A program made the translations under genes and the position numbers. The notes under the pieces were generated by a model. It was not told the DNA's origin, searched no databases, and saw only the letters and a list, made by a program, of their open reading frames with translations. Shown here piece after piece: positions 46,677 through 55,613 of a stretch of 64,000 nt of DNA; the stretch's first letter is position 1, and every line of letters begins with the position of its first letter. Source of the stretch: JACVRW01 sp963734365 (GTDB lineage Bacteria > Actinomycetota > Thermoleophilia > Solirubrobacterales > Thermoleophilaceae); assembly GCA_963734365.1 (NCBI GenBank), contig CAVTGV010000010.1:310001-374000 (forward strand), in the 5' to 3' direction.

Positions 46677-46796
46677 TCAGCTGCGGCGCCGCCGTTCGCG
46701 GATCTGGGTCACCAGGAGCCAGACCAGGAAGGCCACCACCGGCACGAAGTAGGCGACGCTCGTGAGCCAGTGTCCGGCGTGCGCGATCAGCAGCAC
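46677..46796 (-). CDS. 39-residue single-pass membrane protein
   Basis: From GTG 46796: a short N-terminus (VLLIAHAGHW), one hydrophobic segment (AYFVPVVAFLVWLLV) and a basic tail (QIRERRRRS). The HAGHW start and basic tail recall conserved small actinobacterial membrane proteins I have seen near cytoplasmic membrane genes, but I cannot name a family. It lies upstream of speD on the same strand. Small size lowers certainty. Confidence 0.5.
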   Translation of the reverse strand: MLLIAHAGHWLTSVAYFVPVVAFLVWLLVTQIRERRRRS

Positions 46797-46821
46797 GCCT
46801 CCATGTTGGCAGGCGCTGCGC

Positions 46822-46827
46822 TAGCGT
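46822..46827 (+). promoter_or_regulatory. -10-like TAGCGT before the SDR gene
   Basis: TAGCGT ends 7 nt before the CTG at 46835 that begins the conserved SDR N-terminus. It supports a leaderless transcript starting at a non-standard codon. Confidence 0.4.
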
Positions 46828-46834
46828 CCGCGCC

Positions 46835-47632
46835 CTGGACCTCGCGGGATCGACAGCGCTCCTCACAGGAGCGTCGGGCGGAATCGGGCGCTCGATCGCG
46901 GCGGCTCTGCACGGCCGCGGAGCGCGGGTGTTGCTGAACGGCCGGCGCGCCGACGTTCTCGAGGAGGTACGGGCCGGCCTGGGTGAGCCCGCGCAGGTGC
47001 TGGCCGCCGACCTCTCGGACGCCGCCGACGCCGCGAGCCTCGCCGAGAGCGCGGGCGCGGTGGACGTGCTCGTGGCCAACGCGGCCCTGCCGGCCAGCGG
47101 CAGCATCGACCGGTTCACGCCCGAGGAGCTCGACCGCGCCATCGACGTGAACCTGCGCGCCCCGCTCCAGCTCACTCACGCGCTGCTGCCCGGCATGGTT
47201 GCGCGCGGGCACGGCCACTTCGTCTACGTGTCGTCGCTGTCGGGCAAGGTCGCGTCCCACGGCTCGGCGGTCTACTCGGCCACCAAGTTCGGCCTGCGCG
47301 GGTTCGCCTCGGGGCTGCGTGAGGACCTGCACGGCACGGGAGTGGGAGTCACGGTCGTCTTCCCGGGCTTCGTTTCCGGCGCCGGGATGTTCGCCGAGGC
47401 GGACGTGCGGCTGCCGCGCTACGTGGGTACCTGCACCCCCGAGCAGGTGGCCGCGGCGGTGGTGAGAGGAGTGGAGGAAGACAAGGCGGAGCTCGACGTG
47501 GCGCCGTTCGGGCTGCGCGCCGGAGCGTTCCTCTCCTCGATCGCTCCTGTCACGGCGGCGCGGCTACAGCGCCGGCTCGGCTCCAAGCGCCTGGCCTCGG
47601 AGATCGCCGACGGCCAGGCGAACAAGCGCTGA
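46835..47632 (+). CDS. Short-chain dehydrogenase/reductase, probable CTG start
   Basis: 265 residues: ALLTGASGGIGRSIAAALHG (cofactor loop), NAALPASGSIDRF, catalytic Ser in VYVSSLSGKVA and YSATKFGLRGFA with the Tyr/Lys pair. The conserved N-terminus LDLAGSTALLTG begins at a CTG; the next standard start (TTG 46928) would remove the Rossmann motif and cannot be right. The upstream frame offers no ATG, GTG or TTG in a sensible position. Substrate unknown. Confidence 0.85.
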   Translation: MDLAGSTALLTGASGGIGRSIAAALHGRGARVLLNGRRADVLEEVRAGLGEPAQVLAADLSDAADAASLAESAGAVDVLVANAALPASGSIDRFTPEELDRAIDVNLRAPLQLTHALLPGMVARGHGHFVYVSSLSGKVASHGSAVYSATKFGLRGFASGLREDLHGTGVGVTVVFPGFVSGAGMFAEADVRLPRYVGTCTPEQVAAAVVRGVEEDKAELDVAPFGLRAGAFLSSIAPVTAARLQRRLGSKRLASEIADGQANKR

Positions 47633-47668
47633 CCCTCAGTCCGCCTGGACCTCGCTGCCGTCCTCGCC

Positions 47669-50600
47669 CTACATCAACGGCCGCTGCGCCGAGCTGTCGG
47701 GCTCGAGGCGTTCCTGCTCCAGGTCCAGCGCCACGCGGACGATGCGGGCCTGCTCGCGCTTGTGGGCGGCCGAGTAGCCCTCGCCGGGCGCGGCCCGCAG
47801 CTGGCGGCCGACATAGTCGTAGGCGAGCCGCTCGGGCAGGATGCCCGCCATCCGGCGGCGCATGAACGCTCGCGCGCCCATGTTGCGCGGCTCCTCCTGC
47901 ACCCATACGACCCGCTCGAGGTTCGGGTAGCGCTCCATCAGCTCCATCAGCTCGGCCTCGGGGAAGGGGTAGAGGAGCTCGACGCGAGCCACCGCGATGT
48001 GGTCCTGCCCCTCGCGGTCCTCGTGGCCGTCGATGTCGTAGAAGACCTTGCCCGAGCAGAGCACCAGCTTGGTCACCCGCTCGCGGCCCTCGCCGTCCGC
48101 GAAGCGCGGGTCGTCCAGCACGCGCTGGAACGAGCCCTCGGCCAGCTCGGCCAGGGTCGAGACGGCGGCGGGCAGGCGCAGCAGGCTCTTGGGCGTCATG
48201 AGGATCAGCGGCCGCGGCTTGGACACGAGCGCCTGGCGGCGCAGGAGGTGGAAGTACTGGGCCGGCGTGGTGGCGTTGGCCACCCGGATGTTGCCCTCGG
48301 CGGCGGCCTGGAGGAAGCGCTCCACCCGTCCGCTCGAATGCTCCGGGCCCGAGCCCTCGTAGCCGTGGGGCAGGAGCAGCGACAGGCGCGAGGTCTGCCC
48401 CCACTTGGCGAGGCCCGACACCAGGAACTGGTCGACGATCACCTGGGCCGAGTTCACGAAATCGCCGAACTGGGCCTCCCACAGCACCAGAGCGTCGGGG
48501 GCCTGGACCGAGTAGCCGTACTCGAAGCCCATGCACGCCTGTTCGGAGAGCGGGCTGTTGTGCAGCTCGAAGGGAGCGTTGGCGTCGCGCAGGTTCTGGA
48601 GCGGCGTGTAGCGCTCACCCGTGACCGAGTCGTGCAGCACCGCGTGACGCTGGCTGAAGGTGCCGCGCTCGGTGTCCTGGCCGGTCAGGCGCGTGGGCAC
48701 GCCCAGGGCGAGCAGCGAAGCGATCGCGAGGGTCTCGGCGTGCGCCCAGTCCACCGGTCCGTTCTCCTCGAACACCGCCCGCCGGCGGTCGAGGAACGGC
48801 TGGAGCTTGCGGTGCACCGAAAAGCCCTCGGGCAGGCGCAGGAGCTGCTCGCCGAGTGAGCGCAGGGTGTCCTCGGAGACCGTGGTGCGCGGCTCGCGGC
48901 TCATCGTGCGGTCGAGCTCGATCTCGCCGGTCTCGGGCGGCGCCCCGATCGACTCCTTCAGCTCCTTGTGGGCCTCGGCCACGCGTTCGTAGGCCTGGGA
49001 GGCCATGGTCTCGGCCTCTTCGGCGCTCACCACGCCCTCCTTCTCGAGCTTCTCGGCGTAGAGCTTTCGCACCGGCGGGTGCTTCTTGATCAGCTCGTAC
49101 ATCTGCGGCTGCGTGTAGGCGGGCTCGTCGGTCTCGTTGTGGCCGAAGCGCCGGTAGCCGATCAGGTCGATCAGGGCGTCGCGGCCGAAGGTCTGGCGGA
49201 ACGCGCCGGCCAGCTTCATCGCCGAGACACAGGCCTCCACGTCGTCGGCGTTCACGTGGATGATGGGCATGTCGAAGCCCTTGGCGGGGTCGGAGGCGTA
49301 GCGCGTGGAGCGGCTCTCCTCCGGGTCGGTGGTGAAGCCGAGCTGGTTGTTGGCGATCACGTGGATCGTGCCGCCCGTGGAGTAGCCCGGGACAGCCTGG
49401 AGGTTGAGCGTCTCCGAGACGATGCCCTGGCCCGGGAAGGCCGCGTCGCCGTGGATCAGCAGGGGCAGGACAGCCGACGGGTCGTGGGTCAGGTCGCGGG
49501 CCTTGCGGCCGGTCTGGTCGGCGCGCGCGCGGCCCTCGATCACCGGGTTCACGTACTCGAGGTGGCTCGGGTTGGGTGAGAGCGTGACCGTCACGCCGCG
49601 GCCCGACAGCGTGGCGTAGGTCCCGCTGGCGCCGTAGTGGTACTTCACGTCGCCGGTGCCGCCCTCTGGTGCCGCGGTGTCCACGGCCAGGGTCTGCTCG
49701 CCCTCGAACTCGGCGAGGATCGCCTCGTAGGGGCGCCCGACCGTGTGCGCGAGCACGTTGAGCCGGCCCCGGTGGGCCATTCCCACCACCATCTCGCGCG
49801 CCCCGTCGGCCGACCCGAGCTCCACCGCCTCGTCGAGCATCGGCACGAGCGCGTCGAGCCCCTCGATCGAGAACTGCTTCTTGCCCAGGAAGGCCTTGTG
49901 CAGGTAGCCCTCCAGCGCCTCCACCTGCGACAGCCGGTCGAGCAGCCGGCGCCGTGTCTCCTCGTCGAGCGGCTGGCGGTAGCTGCCGGACTCGATGGCC
50001 TGGCGCAGCCATACGCGCTGCTCGTGGTCGGAGATGTGCTCGATCTCGTAGGAGATCGTGCCCGTGTAGGTGTCGCGCAGGCGGGGGAGAGCGTCGGCGA
50101 AGGTGTCCCCCGGCACGGCCACCCGGAGCACCGAGGCCGGTATGCGGCGCATCAGGTCGTCCGTGAGCTTCACTGTCTCGGGCTCGAGCGCGGGATCGCC
50201 CACAGGCTCGGAGCCGAGCGGATCGAGCTGCGCGGCCAGGTGCCCGTGCATCCGGTGGGCCTTGACGAGCGAGGTGGCCGCCTGCACCGCCTGGAGCAGC
50301 GCGGCGTCGGCCACGGGGCTCGCCGCCGGCGTTGCCGCGGCGGGCACGGGCTCGTCCGCCGTGACTGCGGCCGGTGCTCCCTGATGGCTGGAGCCGTCGT
50401 CCACCCCGAGCGCCCCGAACACGCCCTCGTAGAAGTCGTCGCCGCCCTGCAGCAGCTCGTCGATCCGGCGCAGGAACGCGCCCGACTCCGCGCCCTGGAT
50501 CACGCGGTGGTCGTAGGTGCTGGTCATCGTCATGACCTTCTGGACGCCGAGCTCCTGCAGCGTCTCCGGAGCAACGCTCGTGAGCCCGGGCGGGTAGCCG

Positions 50601-51952
50601 ATCGCGCCTGTGGCCACGATCGTGCCCTGCCCGGGCATCAGCCGCGGCACGCTGGCCACCGTGCCGATCCCGCCCGGATTGGTGAGGGTGAGGTTGGCGC
50701 CCTGGTAGGCGTCGGGCTGGAGCGTGTTGTCGCGCGCGCCGACCACGAGCTCGTCGTAGCTCGCCACGAACGAGGTGAAGTCCATCTCGCTGGCGCCGCG
50801 CAGCACGGGCACCACGAGCGAGCGGGTGCCGTCCTTTCGCTCCACGTCCACCGCCAGGCCGAGGCTGATGGCGCCCGGCGCCACGCGCTGGGGCTTTCCG
50901 TCCTGCTCGGCGTAGGCGTGGCCCATCACCGGCATGTCGCGGGCGGCTTGCACCACCGCCCAGGCGATCAGGTGCGTGAACGAGAGCTTGCGGCCGCTCG
51001 CCTTGATGGCCTTGCGTCGCTCGTCGAGCTCGTCCACGGGCAGGGTGCGGAAGCTCGTGGCGGTCGGGATCGAGCGGCTCTCGTTCATGAAGCGCACGAG
51101 CGTCGCGGCGGGACCGCGGATCGGGGTGGTCTCCGCTGCGGCCCCGCTGCCATTGCCCTCCACGGCGGCGAGCACGTCCTCCTTCAGCACCCGTCCTCGC
51201 GGGCCGGTACCCGGGATGGCGTCGAGATCGAGTCCGTGCGCGCTCGCGATGCGCGCCGCCACCGGGGTGGCGTTCCCGCCATTTCCGGCCTGGGCTGGGG
51301 CGGGAGCTGAAGAAGGCTCGGAAACGGGCTCGGCGGCCGGCTGGACGGGACCTCCGTTGCCGGCGGAGGAGGGAGCCTCGGCCCCGGCGGCGATCCGGCA
51401 GAGGATCGAGCCCACGGGCACGGTCTCGTCGGACTGGACGAGGATCTCCTCGATCGTGCCGGCCACTGGCGAGGGAACCTCGGCGTCGACCTTGTCGGTG
51501 GAGATCTCCACGAGGGGGTCGTCGACCGCCACCGTGTCGCCGGGACCGACTCGCCACTCGAGCACGGTCCCCTCGGCCACCGAATCACCCATCTCGGGGA
51601 AGGCGACGTCCACGACCTCACCGGAACCGGAGGCCGAGGCGGAGGCGGCCGGCTGCTCGGCGTCCGGCTCTGCGGGCGCCTCGTCGTTCGCGGGGGAGTC
51701 GCCGCTCTCGATCTCCCCCAGCACCGCGCCCACCTGCACGGTCGAGTCCGGCTCGGCCAGGATCTTCACCAGGGTTCCCGCCACCGGGGCGGGCACCTCG
51801 GCGTCCACCTTGTCGGTCGAGATCTCGACGAGAGGCTCGTCGGCCTCCACGTGATCGCCCACCTGTTTGCGCCACTCGAGGACGGTGCCCTCGGTCACGG
51901 ACTCGCCCATCTGGGGCATGGTTATTTGCACGGTCGTCGCCGGCGTGGCCAT
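47669..51952 (-). CDS. kgd: 2-oxoglutarate dehydrogenase E1/E2 fusion with two lipoyl domains
   Basis: 1427 residues. Order: lipoyl domain 1 (about 6-82, lipoyl Lys48 in STDKVDAEVP), lipoyl domain 2 (about 113-188, Lys154 in the same motif), E3-binding peripheral domain (about 228-265, VAARIASAHGLDLDAIPGTG), E2 acyltransferase domain (about 280-510, ending TSTYDHRVIQGAESG), and a full ThDP-dependent E1 region (about 560-1427) with GMAHRGRLNVLAHTV, HGDAAFPGQGIV and NNQLGFTT. It converts 2-oxoglutarate to succinyl-CoA (E1+E2). Mycobacterial Kgd and corynebacterial OdhA lack the lipoyl and peripheral domains, so this version could carry its own swinging arms. Confidence 0.93.
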   Translation of the reverse strand: MATPATTVQITMPQMGESVTEGTVLEWRKQVGDHVEADEPLVEISTDKVDAEVPAPVAGTLVKILAEPDSTVQVGAVLGEIESGDSPANDEAPAEPDAEQPAASASASGSGEVVDVAFPEMGDSVAEGTVLEWRVGPGDTVAVDDPLVEISTDKVDAEVPSPVAGTIEEILVQSDETVPVGSILCRIAAGAEAPSSAGNGGPVQPAAEPVSEPSSAPAPAQAGNGGNATPVAARIASAHGLDLDAIPGTGPRGRVLKEDVLAAVEGNGSGAAAETTPIRGPAATLVRFMNESRSIPTATSFRTLPVDELDERRKAIKASGRKLSFTHLIAWAVVQAARDMPVMGHAYAEQDGKPQRVAPGAISLGLAVDVERKDGTRSLVVPVLRGASEMDFTSFVASYDELVVGARDNTLQPDAYQGANLTLTNPGGIGTVASVPRLMPGQGTIVATGAIGYPPGLTSVAPETLQELGVQKVMTMTSTYDHRVIQGAESGAFLRRIDELLQGGDDFYEGVFGALGVDDGSSHQGAPAAVTADEPVPAAATPAASPVADAALLQAVQAATSLVKAHRMHGHLAAQLDPLGSEPVGDPALEPETVKLTDDLMRRIPASVLRVAVPGDTFADALPRLRDTYTGTISYEIEHISDHEQRVWLRQAIESGSYRQPLDEETRRRLLDRLSQVEALEGYLHKAFLGKKQFSIEGLDALVPMLDEAVELGSADGAREMVVGMAHRGRLNVLAHTVGRPYEAILAEFEGEQTLAVDTAAPEGGTGDVKYHYGASGTYATLSGRGVTVTLSPNPSHLEYVNPVIEGRARADQTGRKARDLTHDPSAVLPLLIHGDAAFPGQGIVSETLNLQAVPGYSTGGTIHVIANNQLGFTTDPEESRSTRYASDPAKGFDMPIIHVNADDVEACVSAMKLAGAFRQTFGRDALIDLIGYRRFGHNETDEPAYTQPQMYELIKKHPPVRKLYAEKLEKEGVVSAEEAETMASQAYERVAEAHKELKESIGAPPETGEIELDRTMSREPRTTVSEDTLRSLGEQLLRLPEGFSVHRKLQPFLDRRRAVFEENGPVDWAHAETLAIASLLALGVPTRLTGQDTERGTFSQRHAVLHDSVTGERYTPLQNLRDANAPFELHNSPLSEQACMGFEYGYSVQAPDALVLWEAQFGDFVNSAQVIVDQFLVSGLAKWGQTSRLSLLLPHGYEGSGPEHSSGRVERFLQAAAEGNIRVANATTPAQYFHLLRRQALVSKPRPLILMTPKSLLRLPAAVSTLAELAEGSFQRVLDDPRFADGEGRERVTKLVLCSGKVFYDIDGHEDREGQDHIAVARVELLYPFPEAELMELMERYPNLERVVWVQEEPRNMGARAFMRRRMAGILPERLAYDYVGRQLRAAPGEGYSAAHKREQARIVRVALDLEQERLEPDSSAQRPLM

Positions 51953-51999
51953 TCCCGATCAACTGTACCCCTGCTGGGACCCGGCGGCCCCGCTGCAAG

Positions 52000-52005
52000 T
52001 AGCGT
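52000..52005 (+). promoter_or_regulatory. -10-like TAGCGT before the FAD synthase-like gene
   Basis: TAGCGT ends 8 nt before ATG 52014; no Shine-Dalgarno. Leaderless pattern. Confidence 0.4.
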
Positions 52006-52013
52006 GGCGCCCC

Positions 52014-53597
52014 ATGACGGGCCGAAGGCTCAAGTTCTGGGGCTGGGGCTACGAGGATCAGCAGCCCTCACACGACCAGGTCCAGGCCACCGTCACCCAG
52101 TCCCGCGCTCACCTCGGCTTCCCGCCGGCCGACGCCGAGCGGCCGGTCGAGCTGGCCGCGCTCGACCTCCCCGAGCCCCGGCTGAAGGCACCGTCCGCGC
52201 TGGCCTCGATCTGCCGCGCCGACCCCTACGAACGCGCCGCTCACGCCTACGGACGGGCCTACCGGGACGTCGTCCGGGCGTTTCGGGGCCGCTTCGACCA
52301 CGTGCCCGACGTGGTGGCGCACCCCACCGGCGAGTCCGAGCTCGAGGCTCTGCTCGACTGGTGTGAGCGAGTGAACGCCGCGGCGGTGCCGTTCGGTGGA
52401 GGCACCAGCGTGGTCGGCGGCGTGGAGGCCGCGGTGGGCGAGGACTACGCCGGCGTGGTGACCATCGACCTCAAGGCGCTCGACCGCGTGCTCGACGTCG
52501 ACCGGGTCTCCCTGGCCGCGCGGATCCAGGCGGGCGCCACGGGCCCGGGTCTCGAGGCCCAGCTGCGCGAGCACGGCCTCACCCTGCGCCACTACCCGCA
52601 GTCGTTCGAGTACTCCACGCTCGGCGGCTGGATCGCCACGCGCGCGGGCGGGCACTTCGCGACCCTCGCCACCCACATCGACGATCTCGTGGAGTCGGTG
52701 CGCGCGATCACCCCGCGTGGCCTGTGGGAGAGCCGCCGCCTACCCGGCTCGGGCGCCGGACCCAGCCCGGATCGCATGCTGATCGGCTCCGAGGGCATTC
52801 TCGGTGCGATCACGGAGGCGTGGGTGCGCGTTCGCGAGCGGCCGCGCTTCCGGGCCTCCGCGGGAGTGACCTTCGGCTCGTTCGGCGAGGGCGGCGCCGC
52901 GGTGCGTGAGCTGGCCCAGTCCGGCCTCTATCCCTCCAACTGCCGCCTCCTCGATCCCGGCGAGGCGGCGCTCACCGGTGCCGCCGAGGGCGGCCGCGCG
53001 CTGCTGGTGCTCGGCTTCGAGTCCGCCGACCATCCGCTCGACGCCTGGATGGCCCGGGCCATCGAGCTCTGCCGCGACCACGGCGGCGAGCTCCCCGAGG
53101 AGCCGAGCGTGGGCGAGCGCACGGCCGCGGCCGACGCCTGGCGCGACTCCTTCCTCCAGATGCCCTACCTGCGCGACACGTTCGTGGCCGGCGGGATCTT
53201 GGCCGACACCTTCGAGTCCGCCATCACCTGGGACCGCCTCGACGCGTTCGCCGAGAGCGTGCGCGAGACGACGGTGGCGGCGCTCGGGGAGGGCTCGGTC
53301 ACCTGCCGGCTGACCCACGCCTATCCGGACGGGGCCGCGCCCTACTTCACCGTCCTCGCCCCCGCACGCCGGGGCTCGGAGGTCGAGCAGTGGGACGAGG
53401 TCAAGGCGGCGGCCTCGGAGGCGATACTCGGCGCGGGCGGCACGATCACCCACCACCACGCGGTGGGCCGCGACCACCGGCCCTGGTACGACCGCCAGCG
53501 CCCCGAGCCCTTCGCGGCGGCACTAACGGCGGCCAAGGCGGCCCTCGACCCGGCGGCGATCCTCAACCCGGGCGTACTCATAGACCCGCGGCCCTGA
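52014..53597 (+). CDS. FAD-binding oxidase, alkyldihydroxyacetonephosphate synthase-like
   Basis: 527 residues starting MTGRRLKFWGWGYEDQQ, a start typical of AGPS-like flavoproteins. The PCMH-type FAD domain has VPFGGGTSVVGGVE and DRMLIGSEGILGAITEAWVRV; the C-terminal half has YPSNCRLLDPGEAALTG and THHHAVGRDHRPWY with the His cluster at the substrate site. Bacterial relatives act in ether-lipid formation or on unidentified hydroxy acids. It is divergent from kgd. Confidence 0.9.
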   Translation: MTGRRLKFWGWGYEDQQPSHDQVQATVTQSRAHLGFPPADAERPVELAALDLPEPRLKAPSALASICRADPYERAAHAYGRAYRDVVRAFRGRFDHVPDVVAHPTGESELEALLDWCERVNAAAVPFGGGTSVVGGVEAAVGEDYAGVVTIDLKALDRVLDVDRVSLAARIQAGATGPGLEAQLREHGLTLRHYPQSFEYSTLGGWIATRAGGHFATLATHIDDLVESVRAITPRGLWESRRLPGSGAGPSPDRMLIGSEGILGAITEAWVRVRERPRFRASAGVTFGSFGEGGAAVRELAQSGLYPSNCRLLDPGEAALTGAAEGGRALLVLGFESADHPLDAWMARAIELCRDHGGELPEEPSVGERTAAADAWRDSFLQMPYLRDTFVAGGILADTFESAITWDRLDAFAESVRETTVAALGEGSVTCRLTHAYPDGAAPYFTVLAPARRGSEVEQWDEVKAAASEAILGAGGTITHHHAVGRDHRPWYDRQRPEPFAAALTAAKAALDPAAILNPGVLIDPRP

Positions 53598-53657
53598 GAA
53601 GTGATGGGCGGACGCTGCGGTGCTCGCCCGACCAGCGCTCGGGCTGCGCTCCTCGCG

Positions 53658-53663
53658 TAGATT
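53658..53663 (+). promoter_or_regulatory. -10-like TAGATT before the MBL-fold gene
   Basis: TAGATT ends 6 nt before GTG 53670. Leaderless pattern. Confidence 0.4.
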
Positions 53664-53669
53664 GACGGC

Positions 53670-54677
53670 GTGCCAGCCCGGCGGCGAGAACTGGCCCGCG
53701 CCGACCGTGTGCTGCCCGGCCTCTGGCGGCTGCGCCTGCCGCTGCCGTGGCCGGGGGTGCCGCACGGCAACGCCTACGCCATCGCAGCCGGCGACGGCGT
53801 GGTGCTGGTGGACACCGGCATCCACGAGCCCGGGTCGATGCGCCAGCTCGAGCTCGCTCTCGGCCAGGCCGGGCTGAGCCTGGAGCACATCCGGCTGGTG
53901 GTGTGCACGCACGCCCACTCCGACCACTACGGCCAGGCCGGGCCGATCATCCATGCCGCCGGCTGCGAGCTCTGGATGCATCCCAACCACGAGCACATGA
54001 CCCGGGCGGCCGAGGATCCCGAGCGGGCCTTCGAGCGCCGCTTCGAGATCGCCCGCCAGAGCGGCGTCCCGCCCGACGCGCTGGAGGCCTTCCGCGAATC
54101 GGGTCGGGGACGCGGCTTCGGCATCGCGGAGATCGTCGAGCCCGACCGCGACCTGCTTCCCGGCGTGGAGGTCGAGACCGACCTGGGCGTGTGGCAGGTG
54201 CACGAGACCCCTGGGCACGCGCCGTCCCATGTCGTGCTGCACCAGCCTGAGCGCGAGCTGCTCCTCTCCGGCGACCACCTGCTCGGCCGGGTGTCGCTCT
54301 ACTACGACTACGGGTACACGCCGGACCCGGCGGGCGAGTTCCTCAACAGCCTCGACGTCGTCGACCGGCTCGACGTGCAGCTCATCCTCGCCGGTCACGG
54401 GCGCCCGGTGCGCGAGGCCCATGCGCTGATCGAAGCCAACCGCCGGACGGTCCACGAGCGCATCCGCCGAGTGCGGGCCGCGCTGGCCGACGGGCCGCGG
54501 CCGGCGTTCGAGATCGTCCCCGAGATGCTCGATCACGAGCTACCCGGCCCGATGATGATTGGCTGGGGACTGACCGAGGCGCTCTGCTACCTGCGCCACC
54601 TGGAGCTCGACGGCGCCGTGGAGCGGGTGCGCTCCGAGAACGAGGAGGCCGGCGAGCGCTGGGCGCTCTCGGCCTAG
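53670..54677 (+). CDS. MBL-fold metallohydrolase
   Basis: 335 residues. The metallo-beta-lactamase fold has VVLVDTGIHEPGSM, the zinc motif CTHAHSDHYGQAG, TPGHAPSHVVLH and LLLSGDHLL, plus GHGRPVREAHALIE near the C-terminus. A C-terminal winged-helix-like extension follows (LDHELPGPMMIGWGLTEALCYLRHLEL), as in other MBL proteins of the LACTB2-like group. The substrate is unknown. Overlaps convergent metF by 4 nt. Confidence 0.9.
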   Translation: MPARRRELARADRVLPGLWRLRLPLPWPGVPHGNAYAIAAGDGVVLVDTGIHEPGSMRQLELALGQAGLSLEHIRLVVCTHAHSDHYGQAGPIIHAAGCELWMHPNHEHMTRAAEDPERAFERRFEIARQSGVPPDALEAFRESGRGRGFGIAEIVEPDRDLLPGVEVETDLGVWQVHETPGHAPSHVVLHQPERELLLSGDHLLGRVSLYYDYGYTPDPAGEFLNSLDVVDRLDVQLILAGHGRPVREAHALIEANRRTVHERIRRVRAALADGPRPAFEIVPEMLDHELPGPMMIGWGLTEALCYLRHLELDGAVERVRSENEEAGERWALSA

Positions 54678-55570
54678 ACCGGCGCCTTCGCCCGCGTCCA
54701 GGGATGAGCCGCGCGCAGCGCCGCCAGGATGGCCCGTGTTGCCGGCGAGCGGTTGAGGGTGTAGAAGTGGATGCCGGGCGCGCCCCGCGCCAGGAGATCG
54801 GAGCACTGGAGAGTCGCGTAGGCGACTCCGAGCTCTGCAACCGCTTCCGGGTCGTCGGCGCGCCCGTCGAGCTGCGCGGTCAGATCCTCCGGGATCGTGG
54901 CACCGCACATCTCGGTGAAGCGCTTGATCTGGCCGTAGTTGGTGATCGGCATGATGCCCGGGATGATCGGTACGTCGACCCCGGCGGCGCGCGCCTCCTC
55001 GACATAGGCGAAGTACGAGTCGTTGTCGAAGAAGAGCTGGGTGATCAGAAAGCCGGCGCCGGCCTCCGTCTTCTCCCTCGCGTAGCGGAGATCGCTTGCG
55101 CGGTCGGGCGCGTCGGGATGGATCTCCGGGAAGCAGGCCGCGCCGACGCAGAAGTCGAAGTGCTCGCGAATCAGCCGGATGAGGTCGATCGAATAGGTCA
55201 GGCCGCCGGGATGGGGCGTCCATTCGCTCTCGCCGCGAGGCGGATCGCCGCGCAGGGCCAGCACGTTCTCGATTCCGGACGAGTCGATCTCGCCCAGGAT
55301 CTCCACCAGCCGCTCTGCGGGCTCGCCCACACAGGAGAGGTGGGCCATCGCCTCGATGCCCAGGTCCTGCTTGATCGTCTTGGTGATCTCGACCGTGCGG
55401 TTGCGGGTGGTGCCGCCGGCGCCGTAGGTCACCGACACGTAGTCGGGCGCATCGTCCTTGAGGGTCTCGAGCGTTCCCTCGAGCGTGCGCCGGCCCTCAT
55501 CGGTCTTCGGGGGAAAGAACTCGAACGAGAAGACGGGGCGGCGCTCCTCGAGGATCCTGTCGATGCGCAT
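54674..55570 (-). CDS. metF: 5,10-methylenetetrahydrofolate reductase
   Basis: 298 residues, standard for MTHFR, which makes 5-methyl-THF for methionine synthesis. Motifs: FSFEFFPPKTDEG, YVSVTYGAGG, AHLSCVG, NVLALRGDPP and FLITQLFFDND, then the C-terminal block GVAYATLQCSDLLARG and HFYTLNRS. The promoter holds a 28-bp palindrome covering the region upstream of a -10-like TAGCCT, so a dedicated repressor is likely. Confidence 0.96.
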   Translation of the reverse strand: MRIDRILEERRPVFSFEFFPPKTDEGRRTLEGTLETLKDDAPDYVSVTYGAGGTTRNRTVEITKTIKQDLGIEAMAHLSCVGEPAERLVEILGEIDSSGIENVLALRGDPPRGESEWTPHPGGLTYSIDLIRLIREHFDFCVGAACFPEIHPDAPDRASDLRYAREKTEAGAGFLITQLFFDNDSYFAYVEEARAAGVDVPIIPGIMPITNYGQIKRFTEMCGATIPEDLTAQLDGRADDPEAVAELGVAYATLQCSDLLARGAPGIHFYTLNRSPATRAILAALRAAHPWTRAKAPV

Positions 55571-55576
55571 GAAGGC

Positions 55577-55582
55577 AGGCTA
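55577..55582 (-). promoter_or_regulatory. -10-like TAGCCT of metF
   Basis: Minus strand TAGCCT ends 6 nt before the metF ATG at 55570; leaderless pattern. It lies 3 nt downstream of the palindrome. Confidence 0.45.
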
Positions 55583-55585
55583 ACA

Positions 55586-55613
55586 CAACCTTGACACGAT
55601 CGTGTCAAGGTTG
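55586..55613. promoter_or_regulatory. 28-bp perfect palindrome at the metF promoter
   Basis: Arms CAACCTTGACAC and GTGTCAAGGTTG are exact inverted repeats around a GATC centre. The palindrome contains the TTGACA of a potential -35 and ends directly before the metF -10-like hexamer, while its other end overlaps the stop codon of the gene upstream. No poly-T follows, so it is more likely an operator than a terminator. The regulator is not in the window. Confidence 0.7.

Noticed and set aside
49637..51310. A 557-residue plus-strand open frame opposite the 2-oxoglutarate dehydrogenase gene
   Set aside because: It is a GC-driven antisense shadow, rich in His/Arg/Gly/Leu without domain motifs, fully covered by kgd.
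55586..55613. Palindrome before metF as a transcription terminator of the upstream gene
   Set aside because: No T-run follows on the minus strand and it lies against the metF -10-like hexamer; operator is the better reading.
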